Notes: generated from the sequence alone by a model not told the origin. DNA of 64,000 nucleotides from Rhizobium esperanzae (GCF_014197615.1 NZ_JACIFY010000007.1:1-64000); one strand, 5' to 3'; positions 28,247-37,551 are shown, numbered from the stretch's first letter. Numbers and translations are program-made.

Positions 28247-28393
28247 GGCATCGGCTCGAAATTGGTTTCGAGGCAGCGCTATGGCGGCAACCTTAACGAC
28301 AGGAAAATGCGCAGCCGCCCGCGCACGGCGGGGCGAATTTTCCGACGCGAATCGTATAGTCGGCTCTATTTTTGGATAAGGATTGCGACGGCC

Positions 28394-29215
28394 TCAGGAG
28401 CGCCGCTTGAACGTATGCTCCGCAGCCGGAAACTTTCGCGATCGCACCTCGTCGGCATAGGCGGAGGCGGCCGCGGCGATCCTCTTGCCAAGTTCGTCGT
28501 AGCGCTTGACGAAACGCGGGGTGAAATCGTTGAAGAGCCCGAGGATATCGTCGGAAACCAGAACCTGGCCGTCGCAGGCGGAAGACGCGCCGATACCGAT
28601 GCTGGGTATGTGGATGGCCGAAGTCACCTCCCGGGCGAGCGGTTCAACCGTGCCTTCGATGACGACGGCAAAGGCGCCCGAGCCGCCGATCGCATGCGCG
28701 TCACGCCGGATCTTCGATGTCTCGTGTTCGGAATGGCCGACGGAGCGATAGCCGCCCGCGGTTTGGACCTGCTGTGGCATCAGGCCGATGTGCCCCATGA
28801 CCGGGATGCCCCGCTTCGTCAGAAAGGCGATGGTCTCGGCCATCTCCTCGCCGCCTTCCAGCTTGACGGCGTCGCAGCCGGTTTCCTGCAGGATGCGCAC
28901 GGCATTGCGGAAAGCGATCTCCTTCGATTCCTGATAGCTGCCGAACGGCATGTCGACGACGACGCAGGCTTTGGCGACGCCGCGCATCACCGCCTTGCCA
29001 TGGGCGATCATCATGTCGAGCGTGACGCCGATGGTGGTCTCCATGCCGTAGAGCACCATGCCGAGCGAATCCCCGACCAGCAGGAGATCGCAATGCTCAT
29101 CGAGCAGGCGCGCCATCGGCGTCGTATAGGCGGTCAGGCAGACGATCGGTTTGCCGCCCTTCATCGCTGAGATGCGGGTCGGCGTCAGGCGCTTCTGCAA
29201 TCCGGTGGCGCTCAT
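28394..29215 (-). CDS. panB: Ketopantoate hydroxymethyltransferase PanB
   Basis: This 273-residue enzyme transfers a hydroxymethyl group from methylene-tetrahydrofolate to 2-oxoisovalerate, the first step of pantothenate synthesis. The family signature [20 protein letters not shown] is intact, with the magnesium-ligand Asp in GDSLG and the catalytic Glu in the KLEGG segment. The GTG/ATG start overlaps the panC stop (29212-29215), so the two are coupled. Located on a repABC plasmid, it may be the cell's only copy, as I recall for R. etli CFN42. Confidence 0.95.
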   Translation of the reverse strand: MSATGLQKRLTPTRISAMKGGKPIVCLTAYTTPMARLLDEHCDLLLVGDSLGMVLYGMETTIGVTLDMMIAHGKAVMRGVAKACVVVDMPFGSYQESKEIAFRNAVRILQETGCDAVKLEGGEEMAETIAFLTKRGIPVMGHIGLMPQQVQTAGGYRSVGHSEHETSKIRRDAHAIGGSGAFAVVIEGTVEPLAREVTSAIHIPSIGIGASSACDGQVLVSDDILGLFNDFTPRFVKRYDELGKRIAAAASAYADEVRSRKFPAAEHTFKRRS

Positions 29216-30144
29216 TTCGTCCCTCCCTTTCCCGGCTGGCCCTGTCCAGGTCGGCCCTTTTCCGGCTGGCCCCTCCCGCCGATAATCCCGGCAATCCGGT
29301 TGTTGCGGACGACCCGGTTGTCGAGAAGCCGCGTCGAGCCGAAGCGCACGAAAAGCGCCACGACGACAGGCTCTTCGATCGAGCCGACCGGCTCAAGCGT
29401 CGAAGCATCCCTGACGGCGACGACCTCGGGCTTTGCCAGCGGCTCGCGACCGAGAAAGGTCGTGAGCTTCGCTTCCAATTCCTTGGCGTCCGTCAGGCCG
29501 TCGGCAACCAGGCGCTCGGCCTCGTCGAGGGTCTGCGGGACGATTGCTGCGGCACGCCGCTCCTCGGGGCTGAGATAGACATTGCGCGACGACAATGCCA
29601 GGCCATCGGCATCCCGGACGGTCGGCACCGATATTACCCGCACTGGTATGGCGAGATCCTCCACCATGCGCTTGATGATGACCACCTGCTGGTAGTCCTT
29701 CTCCCCGAAATAGGCGATCTGCGGCTGCACGATGTTGAACAGCTTGGAGACGACGGTGGCAACGCCGGCAAAATGCCCGGGCCTGACCGCGCCTTCGAGT
29801 TCGCGGCCGAGATCGGGAACATCGACCACGGTCTGCATCGGGCGCGGATACATGTCTTCGACGCCGGGGGCGAACAGGAAATTGACGCCGGCCTGCTTGA
29901 GCATGGCTGCATCGCGTTCGAGATCGCGCGGATATTTGCTCAGGTCTTCGGCCGGGCCGAACTGCAGCGGATTGACGAAAATCGACACGACGACGAGGTC
30001 GTTCTCGGCCCGGGCGCGCGTTACGAGCTCCATATGTCCGGCATGGAGATAACCCATCGTCGGCACCAGGCCGACGGTACGCCCCTGGCGCTTCAGCGCA
30101 TCGAGCGTGTGGCGCAGCTCGTCAATGCTCGAGAAAACCCGCAT
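29212..30144 (-). CDS. panC: Pantothenate synthetase PanC
   Basis: This 310-residue enzyme joins pantoate and beta-alanine using ATP. The nucleotidyl-transfer motif [10 protein letters not shown], the [13 protein letters not shown] segment and ALSSRNVYL are all present. I chose the ATG at 30144 because GGGGAGGATAT lies directly upstream; a longer start at 30171 is less likely. The C-terminus carries an unusual Gly/Pro/Lys-rich tail of about 25 residues ([19 protein letters not shown]) beyond the normal end. It is the first gene of the panC-panB operon. Confidence 0.95.
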   Translation of the reverse strand: MRVFSSIDELRHTLDALKRQGRTVGLVPTMGYLHAGHMELVTRARAENDLVVVSIFVNPLQFGPAEDLSKYPRDLERDAAMLKQAGVNFLFAPGVEDMYPRPMQTVVDVPDLGRELEGAVRPGHFAGVATVVSKLFNIVQPQIAYFGEKDYQQVVIIKRMVEDLAIPVRVISVPTVRDADGLALSSRNVYLSPEERRAAAIVPQTLDEAERLVADGLTDAKELEAKLTTFLGREPLAKPEVVAVRDASTLEPVGSIEEPVVVALFVRFGSTRLLDNRVVRNNRIAGIIGGRGQPEKGRPGQGQPGKGGTK

Positions 30145-30377
30145 ATATCCTCCCCGTGGCCGGTTACTCACCTTGGGCGCGGATATGAAGTGTAATCGAT
30201 GCTGGAGGTCAATGCATATTCGACGATAAAAACGATTAGATGGATGGCAAGGCCGATGGGGCCTGCCTATATCTGCGCGGAAATGGCGGCTTGCGGCGGG
30301 GCCGGCAATGTGCGAACTGCGCCGCTATTGGCCCTGTCCGTCAAGATACCATCACAGTCGGTCGCTATGGAGAATGC

Positions 30378-30860
30378 ATGGACAAACCCTGGAAGATCAG
30401 CCGCGGCCCGATCGCGGCAGCCGAGCTCGACGTGGAGAAGGCAAACGCGATCAACACGCTGTTGATCCGGCCGATCGGCGTGCTTCCCGCCAAGCCGGGA
30501 GATCCTGTCCTCCCCTTTGCCGTCGGCCTCTTCAACGAGATGCGTCCGCTGCTGAAGCCCGACGCGGGCGTGACGACGCTGCGGCGCGCCACGGCTGCCT
30601 ATGTTCATTGCCGGCGCTATTATTTCGCCAGCGCCCAGCCCGATTCCATGCGCTACGGCCTTGACGGCGAACCGGTGGAACCGCTGTCGTCAGAAGATCG
30701 GCTGGTCGCGCAAAAACGCTTCCTCAGCCTCAAGCAGAATGCCGGCAGGGCCGAGGCGCCCGAGCAGCCAGTCCCGCCTCCCCCTCCCCTTCTGAGCAAG
30801 AACGAACAGATTCGCGCCGCGCTCCTTAATAGGAAGAGTTCGTCGGCCAGAGTGGGGTGA
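30378..30860 (+). CDS. ProQ/FinO-family RNA-binding protein
   Basis: This 160-residue protein carries a ProQ/FinO domain at about residues 40-115 (LPFAVGLFNEMRPLL, TTLRRATAAYVHCRRYYF, MRYGLDGEPVEPLSSEDR). Such proteins bind structured 3' ends of small RNAs and act as RNA chaperones; FinO controls plasmid transfer through the FinP antisense RNA. A proline-rich linker and a short basic tail follow. I chose the ATG at 30378 because GGAG lies 5 bases upstream. It is divergent from panC. The RNA partner is unknown; the plasmid's own repC counter-transcribed RNA is a candidate. Confidence 0.8.
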   Translation: MDKPWKISRGPIAAAELDVEKANAINTLLIRPIGVLPAKPGDPVLPFAVGLFNEMRPLLKPDAGVTTLRRATAAYVHCRRYYFASAQPDSMRYGLDGEPVEPLSSEDRLVAQKRFLSLKQNAGRAEAPEQPVPPPPPLLSKNEQIRAALLNRKSSSARVG

Positions 30861-31002
30861 GATAAGCGCGTCGCCCTTCCATCGTCCGCGACGTCGATCG
30901 GAATAGTAACCTGCCATTGTATTTCGCGGCGACTAATATCTTCACTGCAACCGCAGCCAGCAAAACTTTCACGCTGCCCTCAAGTATATTTTGCTTTACA
31001 TA

Positions 31003-31030
31003 GCATTAATGCAATTGCGCTAAATTTAGC
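31003..31030 (+). promoter_or_regulatory. Stacked AT-rich palindromes upstream of peroxidase
   Basis: Three perfect palindromes adjoin: GCATTAATGC (31003-31012), GCAATTGC (31011-31018) and GCTAAATTTAGC (31019-31030). They lie 35-63 bases upstream of the cytochrome c peroxidase start. The setting suggests a metal- or oxygen-responsive operator (Fur/Mur, Irr or FNR type), but no box matches a consensus I can name with confidence. Confidence 0.4.
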
Positions 31031-31065
31031 ATCAGCCAGAAACTTCCTCCGGACTTGCTAGAACG

Positions 31066-32052
31066 ATGCGTTTCCTGATTGCTGCTTCCCTATTCGCATT
31101 GGCCGCAGTCCAGCCCGGCGCGGCCGCCGATCTTTCCGCCTACAAACGGCCGCTGACCGTGCCTTTCGAGGGGGTGACGGCCTATTCCCCTCAGTTGGCG
31201 ACGCTCGGCAAGATGCTGTTCTTCGATCCCCGGCTTTCCGGCAACAAGAACATGACCTGCGCCAGCTGTCATAACCCGTCCTTCGGTTTCGAGACGCCTG
31301 TCAAGACGCCGATCGGCGCGGCCAATACCGCACTCGGGCGCCAGGCGCCGACGGTTCTGAACGTCGCCTGGATATCGCCCTTCTTCTGGGATGGCCGTGC
31401 GCCGAACCTGGAGGAGCAGGCGGCAGGTCCGATCACGGCTTCGGCCGAAATGAACGGCAAGCTCGATACCGCCGTCACCGAAATGCAGGACATACCCGAC
31501 TACAAAAAGTGGTTCGGCGAGGTCTTCCCGGACAAGGGCATCACCAAGGAGACGCTGCTGACGGCGATTGCCACCTATGAGCGGACGGTGGTTTCCAACT
31601 GGTCGCCCTTCGACCGCTGGGTGGATGGTGACGAGAAGGCGGTTTCGGACAGCGCCAAGCGCGGCTTCGAGCTGTTTACCGGCACGGCCGGCTGTTCCGC
31701 CTGCCATACGGGTTGGAACTTCACCGACAACAAATTCCATGACATCGGCCTGCCGGGTGACGATATCGGCCGCTACAAGATCGATGCGAGCAGCCCGAAC
31801 AATAAATATGCTTTCAAGACGCCCGGCCTGCGCAACACGCTTTACCGTGGCCCCTATATGCATGACGGCAGCCTGAAGAGCATGGACGAGGTGATCGTCC
31901 ATTATGAGGGCGGCGGCGTCAGCCGTCCGTCGCTCGATCCTGCCATGTCGCCTTTCCTGCTGACGGATGAGGAGAGCAAGGATCTGATCGCCTTTCTCGG
32001 AACCCTGACCGCCGAGAAGCAGGACATCCCCCTTCCGACGCTGCCGAACTGA
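31066..32052 (+). CDS. Di-haem cytochrome c peroxidase
   Basis: This 328-residue periplasmic protein belongs to the CcpA/MauG family. It has a signal peptide (residues 1-20) and two haem c sites: CASCH (Cys65-His69) and CSACH (Cys210-His214). The family signature [21 protein letters not shown] is present between them. It reduces hydrogen peroxide using electrons from small cytochromes; MauG-like oxidations of proteins are the alternative. The chemoreceptor gene follows after 10 bases, so the two are probably co-transcribed. Confidence 0.88.
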   Translation: MRFLIAASLFALAAVQPGAAADLSAYKRPLTVPFEGVTAYSPQLATLGKMLFFDPRLSGNKNMTCASCHNPSFGFETPVKTPIGAANTALGRQAPTVLNVAWISPFFWDGRAPNLEEQAAGPITASAEMNGKLDTAVTEMQDIPDYKKWFGEVFPDKGITKETLLTAIATYERTVVSNWSPFDRWVDGDEKAVSDSAKRGFELFTGTAGCSACHTGWNFTDNKFHDIGLPGDDIGRYKIDASSPNNKYAFKTPGLRNTLYRGPYMHDGSLKSMDEVIVHYEGGGVSRPSLDPAMSPFLLTDEESKDLIAFLGTLTAEKQDIPLPTLPN

Positions 32053-32062
32053 GGTGCAGGCG

Positions 32063-33868
32063 ATGACACTTTCCATACGCATGCAGATTCTCGTGCCCAT
32101 GGTGGCGACGATCGTCGTCGGCTTCGGCAGCGCATTCCTGATCGGTTACCAGGCGGTCACTGGCCAGACCCGGGTCGCCGCGGTGGTGCAGGAGGCGGTG
32201 AACGCCAAGCTCGCCTCCGCTCATATCGAACAGCAGTTCAGGCAGGCGACATCGGTCGTCGACCGGGTGCTGTCGATGACGAATTTCGTGTCGGCGGCCG
32301 AGATCAAGACCGAGTTCGACGAGAGCAACGGCGCGCTGACGCAATCGCTCGACGAGCTCGGCGGCATCGATCTCGCGATGTCACTGACCGAGGGCGTACG
32401 GTCGCTACGCCAGGCGCATGATGTCTGGGAAAAGGACGTGAGGGTCAGCCTCGGCCTGCAGCCGGCCGATGAAGTGCCGACAGCCGAGAAGCTGGCGCGC
32501 TCACAGCAGGCGATCCTGACCGGAATTGCGGCGGTCAACGCCATCGTCGATAAGATTTCCACAGAGAGTGTGGCCGACGCCGGCAGCGCGCTGGAGACGA
32601 AGATTGAAATCGAGCTGGCCTTGGCGGGCCTCGCTGCCATTATCGGCCTCGGCATTCTGATCGCCATCGCCCGGCATGTGTCGCGCCCGATCCAGCGCAT
32701 CACCCAATCGATGCAGGAGCTTGCGAACGGAGAGACTGACAAGGCGATCCCCTATGCCGGCCGCCGCGACGAGATCGGCCTGATGGCAGGCTCGGTGGAA
32801 GTCTTCCGCCAGAACGCGATTGCCCGCATCCGGCTCGAAGGCGAAGCCGAGGAAAACCGGCGGCTGGCGGAAGCAAACCGGCTGGTCGATCAGGAGCAGG
32901 CGGAACGCAGCGCGGCCGAGCGACTGACGGTCGCCACGTCGGGGCTGGCGGCCGGGCTGAAGCGGCTCGCCGAGGGCGATCTCGCCTTCAAGCTCTCCGA
33001 CCGGTTCGCGCCGGAGTTCGAACCGCTGAGGCAGGATTTCAACGCCTCCGTCGAGCAGCTCGGCGGTACGCTGCTTTCCGTTTCCGAAAGCGTGTCGATC
33101 ATCAATTCCGGCACCCGGGAAATCAGCAACGGCTCCAACGAACTCTCCGGCCGCACCGAGCGGCAGGCGGCGACGCTTGAACAGACCGCTGCGGCGCTGA
33201 ACGCCGTCACCGCCAAGGTCACCGAAGCCTTCGAGATTGCCGAAGAGGCCCGCGGTGTCGCCGACGACGCCAATCGCAGCGCGCTCGCCTCCGGCAAGGT
33301 GGTGGCCCAGACGGTCGAGGCCATGGGCCAGATTGAGGAATCCTCCAGGCAGATCAACAATATCATCGCCGTCATCGACCAGATCGCCTTCCAGACCAAC
33401 CTGCTGGCGCTGAATGCCGGCGTCGAGGCAGCGCGCGCCGGCGAGGCCGGCAAGGGTTTTGCCGTCGTCGCCCAGGAAGTGCGCGAACTTGCACAGCGCT
33501 CGGCCCAGGCTGCCAAGGAGATCAAGGAACTGATCGGGCGGGCATCCACCAAGGTCGCCGGCGGCGTCGAGCTGGTCAACCAGACGGGGGCCGCCCTCGG
33601 CGACATCGGCCGCTTCATCGTCGATATCAACCAGCGTATGGACGCGCTGGCGGCCTCGGCGCGCGAACAGGCGACCAGCCTGTCGGAAGTCAATTCGGCC
33701 ATGCACCAGCTCGACCAGGTGACCCAGCAGAACGCCGCGATGGTTGAGGAAACAACCGCCGCCAGCGTCACGCTCGCCGGCGAGGCCGAGCGCCTGCGCG
33801 AACTGGTCACCCAGTTCGAGCTAGGCAGGGCCGAGCCCGGCGTACGAAACTTTCGCGACGCGGCCTGA
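32063..33868 (+). CDS. Methyl-accepting chemotaxis protein
   Basis: This 601-residue receptor has membrane segments at about 7-29 and 178-198, a periplasmic four-helix ligand domain between them, HAMP (about 200-252), an extended coiled coil and the conserved signalling tip [20 protein letters not shown]. The C-terminus (VRNFRDAA) lacks a CheR pentapeptide. I chose the ATG at 32063 because GAGG lies 8 bases upstream; a GTG at 32054 is possible. Its 10-base distance from the cytochrome c peroxidase gene suggests a shared role in redox or peroxide response. Confidence 0.88.
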   Translation: MTLSIRMQILVPMVATIVVGFGSAFLIGYQAVTGQTRVAAVVQEAVNAKLASAHIEQQFRQATSVVDRVLSMTNFVSAAEIKTEFDESNGALTQSLDELGGIDLAMSLTEGVRSLRQAHDVWEKDVRVSLGLQPADEVPTAEKLARSQQAILTGIAAVNAIVDKISTESVADAGSALETKIEIELALAGLAAIIGLGILIAIARHVSRPIQRITQSMQELANGETDKAIPYAGRRDEIGLMAGSVEVFRQNAIARIRLEGEAEENRRLAEANRLVDQEQAERSAAERLTVATSGLAAGLKRLAEGDLAFKLSDRFAPEFEPLRQDFNASVEQLGGTLLSVSESVSIINSGTREISNGSNELSGRTERQAATLEQTAAALNAVTAKVTEAFEIAEEARGVADDANRSALASGKVVAQTVEAMGQIEESSRQINNIIAVIDQIAFQTNLLALNAGVEAARAGEAGKGFAVVAQEVRELAQRSAQAAKEIKELIGRASTKVAGGVELVNQTGAALGDIGRFIVDINQRMDALAASAREQATSLSEVNSAMHQLDQVTQQNAAMVEETTAASVTLAGEAERLRELVTQFELGRAEPGVRNFRDAA

Positions 33869-33928
33869 GCGAAGGATTGGTGGTGGAAGCCACTCTCGAA
33901 CCTTGGGATAGACGTCGTTCAGGGCCTG

Positions 33929-34420
33929 TCAGCGGGGCTTGTTTCCGAGCTGATAGCCGTCGACGTCCTCACTCAGAGATGCCAACCGATCCAGCGCCAA
34001 GCTCCGCTTGGCGTCTCTGGCTGCCTTGAATGCCGCAACATCCGTTGCTCTCAAGCGGCGATGACTGCCAACCAATTCCGCCGGGAGTTCCCCCGCGTCG
34101 ACCAATCGAACCAGGTACTGCCTCGAAACATTGAGAATGTCCGCCGCAGCCTGCGTTGACAGCATCTCTTCCTCGGGCAGCACCGCCACAGAGCGCCCCT
34201 CCGCGAGAAGCTCAGCCGCCTGATGCATGATCTCAGCTAATGCATGGGGCACTTCCAGGCGCTCGCCGTCGGCGACCTGAACGCTCACATGCCGGTTGCT
34301 GGACGTCGCCTCTAGAAAAAGCGATGCGATGCGGGTAGCAGCCGATCTCTCCGGTGCTGGAACGGCATTCGAGGTTCGGGTAGGATTTTTATCCTGCGAT
34401 GTGCGATGCGATATGGCCAT
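33929..34420 (-). CDS. Excisionase-type antitoxin, VapB50-like
   Basis: This 163-residue protein has a MerR/excisionase-type helix-turn-helix near its centre (MLSTQAAADILNVSRQYLVR, with LVGSHRRLRATDV after it). The same domain order is seen in antitoxins that accompany VapC50-type PIN toxins, such as the Mycobacterium Rv3750c/Rv3749c pair as I recall it. I chose the ATG at 34420; a longer frame to 34594 would overlap the toxin gene. The two genes diverge across 64 bases, which is unusual, since the pair is normally one operon. Confidence 0.72.
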   Translation of the reverse strand: MAISHRTSQDKNPTRTSNAVPAPERSAATRIASLFLEATSSNRHVSVQVADGERLEVPHALAEIMHQAAELLAEGRSVAVLPEEEMLSTQAAADILNVSRQYLVRLVDAGELPAELVGSHRRLRATDVAAFKAARDAKRSLALDRLASLSEDVDGYQLGNKPR

Positions 34421-34484
34421 GAAGATAATATGATGCGCAAACGCTATAAACGCAACCGGATTCGGAAATTTCGCGTGGGTGCCT

Positions 34485-35029
34485 ATGTCCGTCGCCGTTC
34501 TTGATGCCAATGTTCTATTTCCCATGCTGCTGCGGGATACTCTGCTGCGCGTGGCGTCGGAAGGTTGTTTTGGAGCTCGCTGGTCCGCACGCATTCTGGA
34601 TGAAATGACCCGTAACCTGGTCAGCGATTACGGCATGGAGGCGTCCAGAGCAGAAGCGTTGCGAAGTGTTATGGAAGAGGCATTTCCTGAAGCGAATGCG
34701 GAAGGCTGGGAAGAGATCGAGCCGGCCATGCGAAATGATCCGAAGGATCGACATGTCGTCGCCGCGGCGGTTGCCGCAGAAGCTATGATTATCGTGACCT
34801 CAAACATCCGCGATTTCGGTAATCTTCCCGACGGCATCGTTGCCTTGACCCTGATGAATTCCTCACCGAAACCCTTGCGAGAAACGAGACGAAGGTGCTG
34901 AGGGCGCTGACGATACAAGCCGCCGCCTATCGACGACCAACGTTGACCGTAAGCGAGCTCATCGAAAGACTCGCACTCACCTCACCTCGTTTTGCCGCGG
35001 AGGCGCTCCAGGCTCTTTCCCGACGTTGA
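34485..35029 (+). pseudogene. VapC50-like PIN toxin with frameshift
   Basis: The first 138 codons encode a PIN-domain ribonuclease: SVAVLDANVLFPMLLRD at the N-terminus and NDPKDRHVVAAAV with VTSNIRDF at the C-terminal side, giving the acidic active site. At about 34848-34851 the frame slips. The open frame ends at 34901, while the +1/-2 frame continues as PDEFLTETLARNETK and on to TVSELIERLALTSPRF, ending at TGA 35027-35029. That tail matches the C-terminal domain expected of VapC50-type toxins. One missing C in ACCCCT would explain it. The tail overlaps the end of repC (34977) on the opposite strand. It may be inactivated, or it may be a sequencing error. Confidence 0.75.
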
Positions 35030-36317
35030 CCCGCTGGCAGCCTTTTTCCAGCAGAACTTTAAAGCGGTCCTTCGCGCGCAGCAGCGCCATCAGCATCGGG
35101 CCGAGCGCGAATTCGCCGTGTTCGGCGCGTCGCGTGAGGTCCCTGAGATAACCCCCGGCGGAGGTGATGCTCCCTCCCCTCTGCAGAATGCAGGCCATGA
35201 CGGTGGCGGCGTTTTCCTGCCCCATCACCGAGGCTGCTTGCTCATAGGCCGAGGGGCTGACGCCCAGCATCGAGCGGACGACGACGGCCGCCATCATCAG
35301 ATCCCGCCAACTGGCGATCGCCCCGCCCGGCCCGTAGTCGACGATATCAGGGCAGGCCTGGAGAACCATGCCGAGCGGGAAGGATTTCAATCTCGCCGCA
35401 TTCGTCCGGGCAATGGCCAAAGGTCCCTCCCCGCCCATTCCGGGCTCACGGCTGTCCCGTCCTGCTCTCGGCTCGTGATGCCGGTCCGCCTCCCGTCCGG
35501 TTTTCAAGCCGGGTTCAGATTCAGATGTGGATTCGGGATTCGAATTCTGTATGTGACGCTCAATCTGGGATTCACTGGTGCTCGCAATTTGAATTTTCTC
35601 ATGTGATTCCAAGGTGTTGATGATGTCGAGGCGGATCGTCTCGAGTTCTTCGAGGATCGGCGGGAGGTTTTCCGGCGTTGCCGCCCTTGGGATGCGCTGC
35701 AACAGCGCATGAAACATCGAAGAGAGCCGCCCCCAGTCGCCGGGAACCGCTTCCTCGATCGCTGCGGATATGAGCTTGGCGATGTCACGCCGGCAGATGG
35801 TCAACCGCTCCTTCATGCCGCGCAGCAACTGCCGGTCGGCGGCAATTCGCGCCGCCATCGCCTCGATCTCGCCTGCCCGCGCCAGAAGCGGCGCCAGGCT
35901 GAAGCCGTAAGCTTCGTCGATCACGCCTTCCCTGCCTCGGCGCACATAGCGTTTGCCGTTCGGACTGTCCTTGCGGGAGATGAGGCCGGCCTCTACGAGG
36001 ACCGCCAGATGCCTGCGCAGCGTCGCCGGTGCCATGCCGCGGGCTCGGAGCGAAAGCTGCGCGTTCGAGGGAAAGACCACCAGCCCCTTTTCGCTGGAGA
36101 GTTCGTCCTCGGGATGAAAACTCAGCAAAGCATCGAGCACGGTGAGCGCCCGGTCGGTGACATCGAGGCCCGCTCGGGCTTCGCAGACCGATCGGAACAG
36201 CTTCCATTTGCTGCGCGTCGTTCCGGCCGCGATCGCTTCGCCGCGCCGCTGTTTCAGCAGCAAGGCAAGCGACATCGGCCGCCGCCCGAAGGGCGTCGTT
36301 ACAGATTCACTCTCCAT
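34977..36317 (-). CDS. repC: Replication initiator RepC
   Basis: This 446-residue protein is the replication initiator of repABC plasmids. The N-terminus VTTPFGRRPMSLALLLKQR and the winged-helix DNA-binding region (RGMAPATLRRHLAVLVEAGL) are diagnostic. I chose the ATG at 36317, with GAGGTGAAGGAA upstream; a GTG at 36326 is also open. The middle of the gene (about 35505-35610) is AT-rich and encodes a Ser/Glu-rich linker; repABC origins are known to lie inside repC. Expression should be limited by the counter-transcribed RNA in the repB-repC gap. It is the last gene of repABC. Confidence 0.95.
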   Translation of the reverse strand: MESESVTTPFGRRPMSLALLLKQRRGEAIAAGTTRSKWKLFRSVCEARAGLDVTDRALTVLDALLSFHPEDELSSEKGLVVFPSNAQLSLRARGMAPATLRRHLAVLVEAGLISRKDSPNGKRYVRRGREGVIDEAYGFSLAPLLARAGEIEAMAARIAADRQLLRGMKERLTICRRDIAKLISAAIEEAVPGDWGRLSSMFHALLQRIPRAATPENLPPILEELETIRLDIINTLESHEKIQIASTSESQIERHIQNSNPESTSESEPGLKTGREADRHHEPRAGRDSREPGMGGEGPLAIARTNAARLKSFPLGMVLQACPDIVDYGPGGAIASWRDLMMAAVVVRSMLGVSPSAYEQAASVMGQENAATVMACILQRGGSITSAGGYLRDLTRRAEHGEFALGPMLMALLRAKDRFKVLLEKGCQRVNVGKEPGAPPRQNEVR

Positions 36318-36430
36318 TTCCTTCACCTCTCATCAGGCAAAAGAAATCCGCTCACCGAAACGATGCGAGGATAAAAGTGCTGCAGCCTCTTTTACGCGCC
36401 TGAAAAGACACGGGTGTCGCTGCAGGACTC

Positions 36431-36459
36431 TTGACTGGGATTCGTGAAAATGCGATTCT
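36431..36459 (+). promoter_or_regulatory. Promoter of the counter-transcribed RNA
   Basis: TTGACT (36431-36436) and GATTCT (36454-36459) are separated by 17 bases on the plus strand, opposite the repABC direction. The -35 matches consensus at five of six positions; the -10 is weak. The distance to the terminator at 36482-36518 gives a transcript of about 55 bases, the size known for repABC counter-transcribed RNAs. Confidence 0.55.
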
Positions 36460-36465
36460 CTGTCT

Positions 36466-36520
36466 TGCTTAAGGATGTGAGAAGGGCTTCCACGACTCGT
36501 TCGTTTGGGGGCCTTTTTCT
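36466..36520 (+). ncRNA. repABC counter-transcribed RNA (incA)
   Basis: A small antisense RNA encoded between repB and repC is the main incompatibility factor of repABC plasmids: it folds the repC leader so that repC is not expressed. Here a plus-strand promoter and an intrinsic terminator bracket about 55 bases. The terminator stem AAGG(G)CTTCC with GGGGGCCTT pairs with one bulged G and two G-U pairs, and is followed by a T-rich run (TTTTTCTTTT). Exact ends are estimated. Confidence 0.65.
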
Positions 36521-36529
36521 TTTGCGGTT

Positions 36530-37504
36530 TCAGTCTCCTTGTCTGCCCTCCTCGGCGAGGAATTGCTCATAGAGCGCATCCAGCCTGCCGGAGAGAAATT
36601 CTCCGAAGCGGCCGGCATTTTTCGCCTTCATCGAGAGCGAGAACGCTTTGCCGTCATTCTTCATTTCCGCCTGGACCGCCTTATCAAGCGGCTGCCATTT
36701 CACCTTCCTGGCGGCGATGGTTTTCCTGACCGGCCGGGCGCTTTTGTTCAGCGCCATGTAGAGCGTTTCGAAACGTTTGTCGGAAGCCAGCCGCGGAAAG
36801 CTGTCCTCTTCGATGATCTTGGCGATGCCAGCTGCATTGGATGCCTTGCCGGCGAGCAGCGACAGTTCCACCCAACGCTCGCGGCCGATGCCGGGTGCAG
36901 GGCCGATCGCCTGGACGACCTCCGGCGAGATGCGGTCCATGACCGACAGCATCTTCGAGATCGACGCCGCATTAGCGGCGAGCGCCGTCGAGACGACCTC
37001 CCTGTCGTAGCCGAGTTCCTCCAGCCGACGGGCAAAGAGCGCCCGCTCGATGAAAGTGAGGTCGGCGCGGGCCGAATTCTCCTGGCCCTGGGCGATCACA
37101 TGTGTGCGGTCGTCGATTGCCTTGACGACGGCGCGGACATTGCGGCCGAGCTCGCGGGCGGCGCGAAGCCGCCGATGGCCGAAGACGACCTGATAGCGGC
37201 CGTCGATCCTGGCGTGGGGGCGCACCAGAATGGGCGTGTCCTGGCCGCGCGCACGGATCGCTTCCACCAGCGCGCGGAATTCCCCGTCATCCTCCGTCAG
37301 GCGGTCCTTGATGAAGGACGCCTCGACGACATCGGGATCGAGATCGACCACCGCTTCGCCCTCAAGGAATTTCTCGGCCTGCTTGGCGAGTTCATCCAGC
37401 GAGCGGACGAGCGAGCGGCCTGCCCCGCGCATCGGATAATTCGGCGCGCCGGCGTTCTCGTCGGGCATTTCGGCCAGCCCTTCCAGAAGATTCTTTCGTG
37501 CCAT
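36530..37504 (-). CDS. repB: Partition protein RepB (ParB family)
   Basis: This 324-residue protein belongs to the ParB family and binds the plasmid's parS sites. The ParB/Srx-like nucleotide domain contains DTPILVRPHARIDGRYQVV and FGHRRLRAARELG. A helix-turn-helix region follows (LGYDREVVSTALAANAASIS), and the C-terminal part dimerises. It lies 69 bases after repA and 212 bases before repC, the usual spacing. Together with RepA it segregates the plasmid and represses the operon. Confidence 0.95.
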   Translation of the reverse strand: MARKNLLEGLAEMPDENAGAPNYPMRGAGRSLVRSLDELAKQAEKFLEGEAVVDLDPDVVEASFIKDRLTEDDGEFRALVEAIRARGQDTPILVRPHARIDGRYQVVFGHRRLRAARELGRNVRAVVKAIDDRTHVIAQGQENSARADLTFIERALFARRLEELGYDREVVSTALAANAASISKMLSVMDRISPEVVQAIGPAPGIGRERWVELSLLAGKASNAAGIAKIIEEDSFPRLASDKRFETLYMALNKSARPVRKTIAARKVKWQPLDKAVQAEMKNDGKAFSLSMKAKNAGRFGEFLSGRLDALYEQFLAEEGRQGD

Positions 37505-37551
37505 CGCTTCCTCCGATGTCGGTCAATCAATTGATTCGGCTTAAGGAAAGC

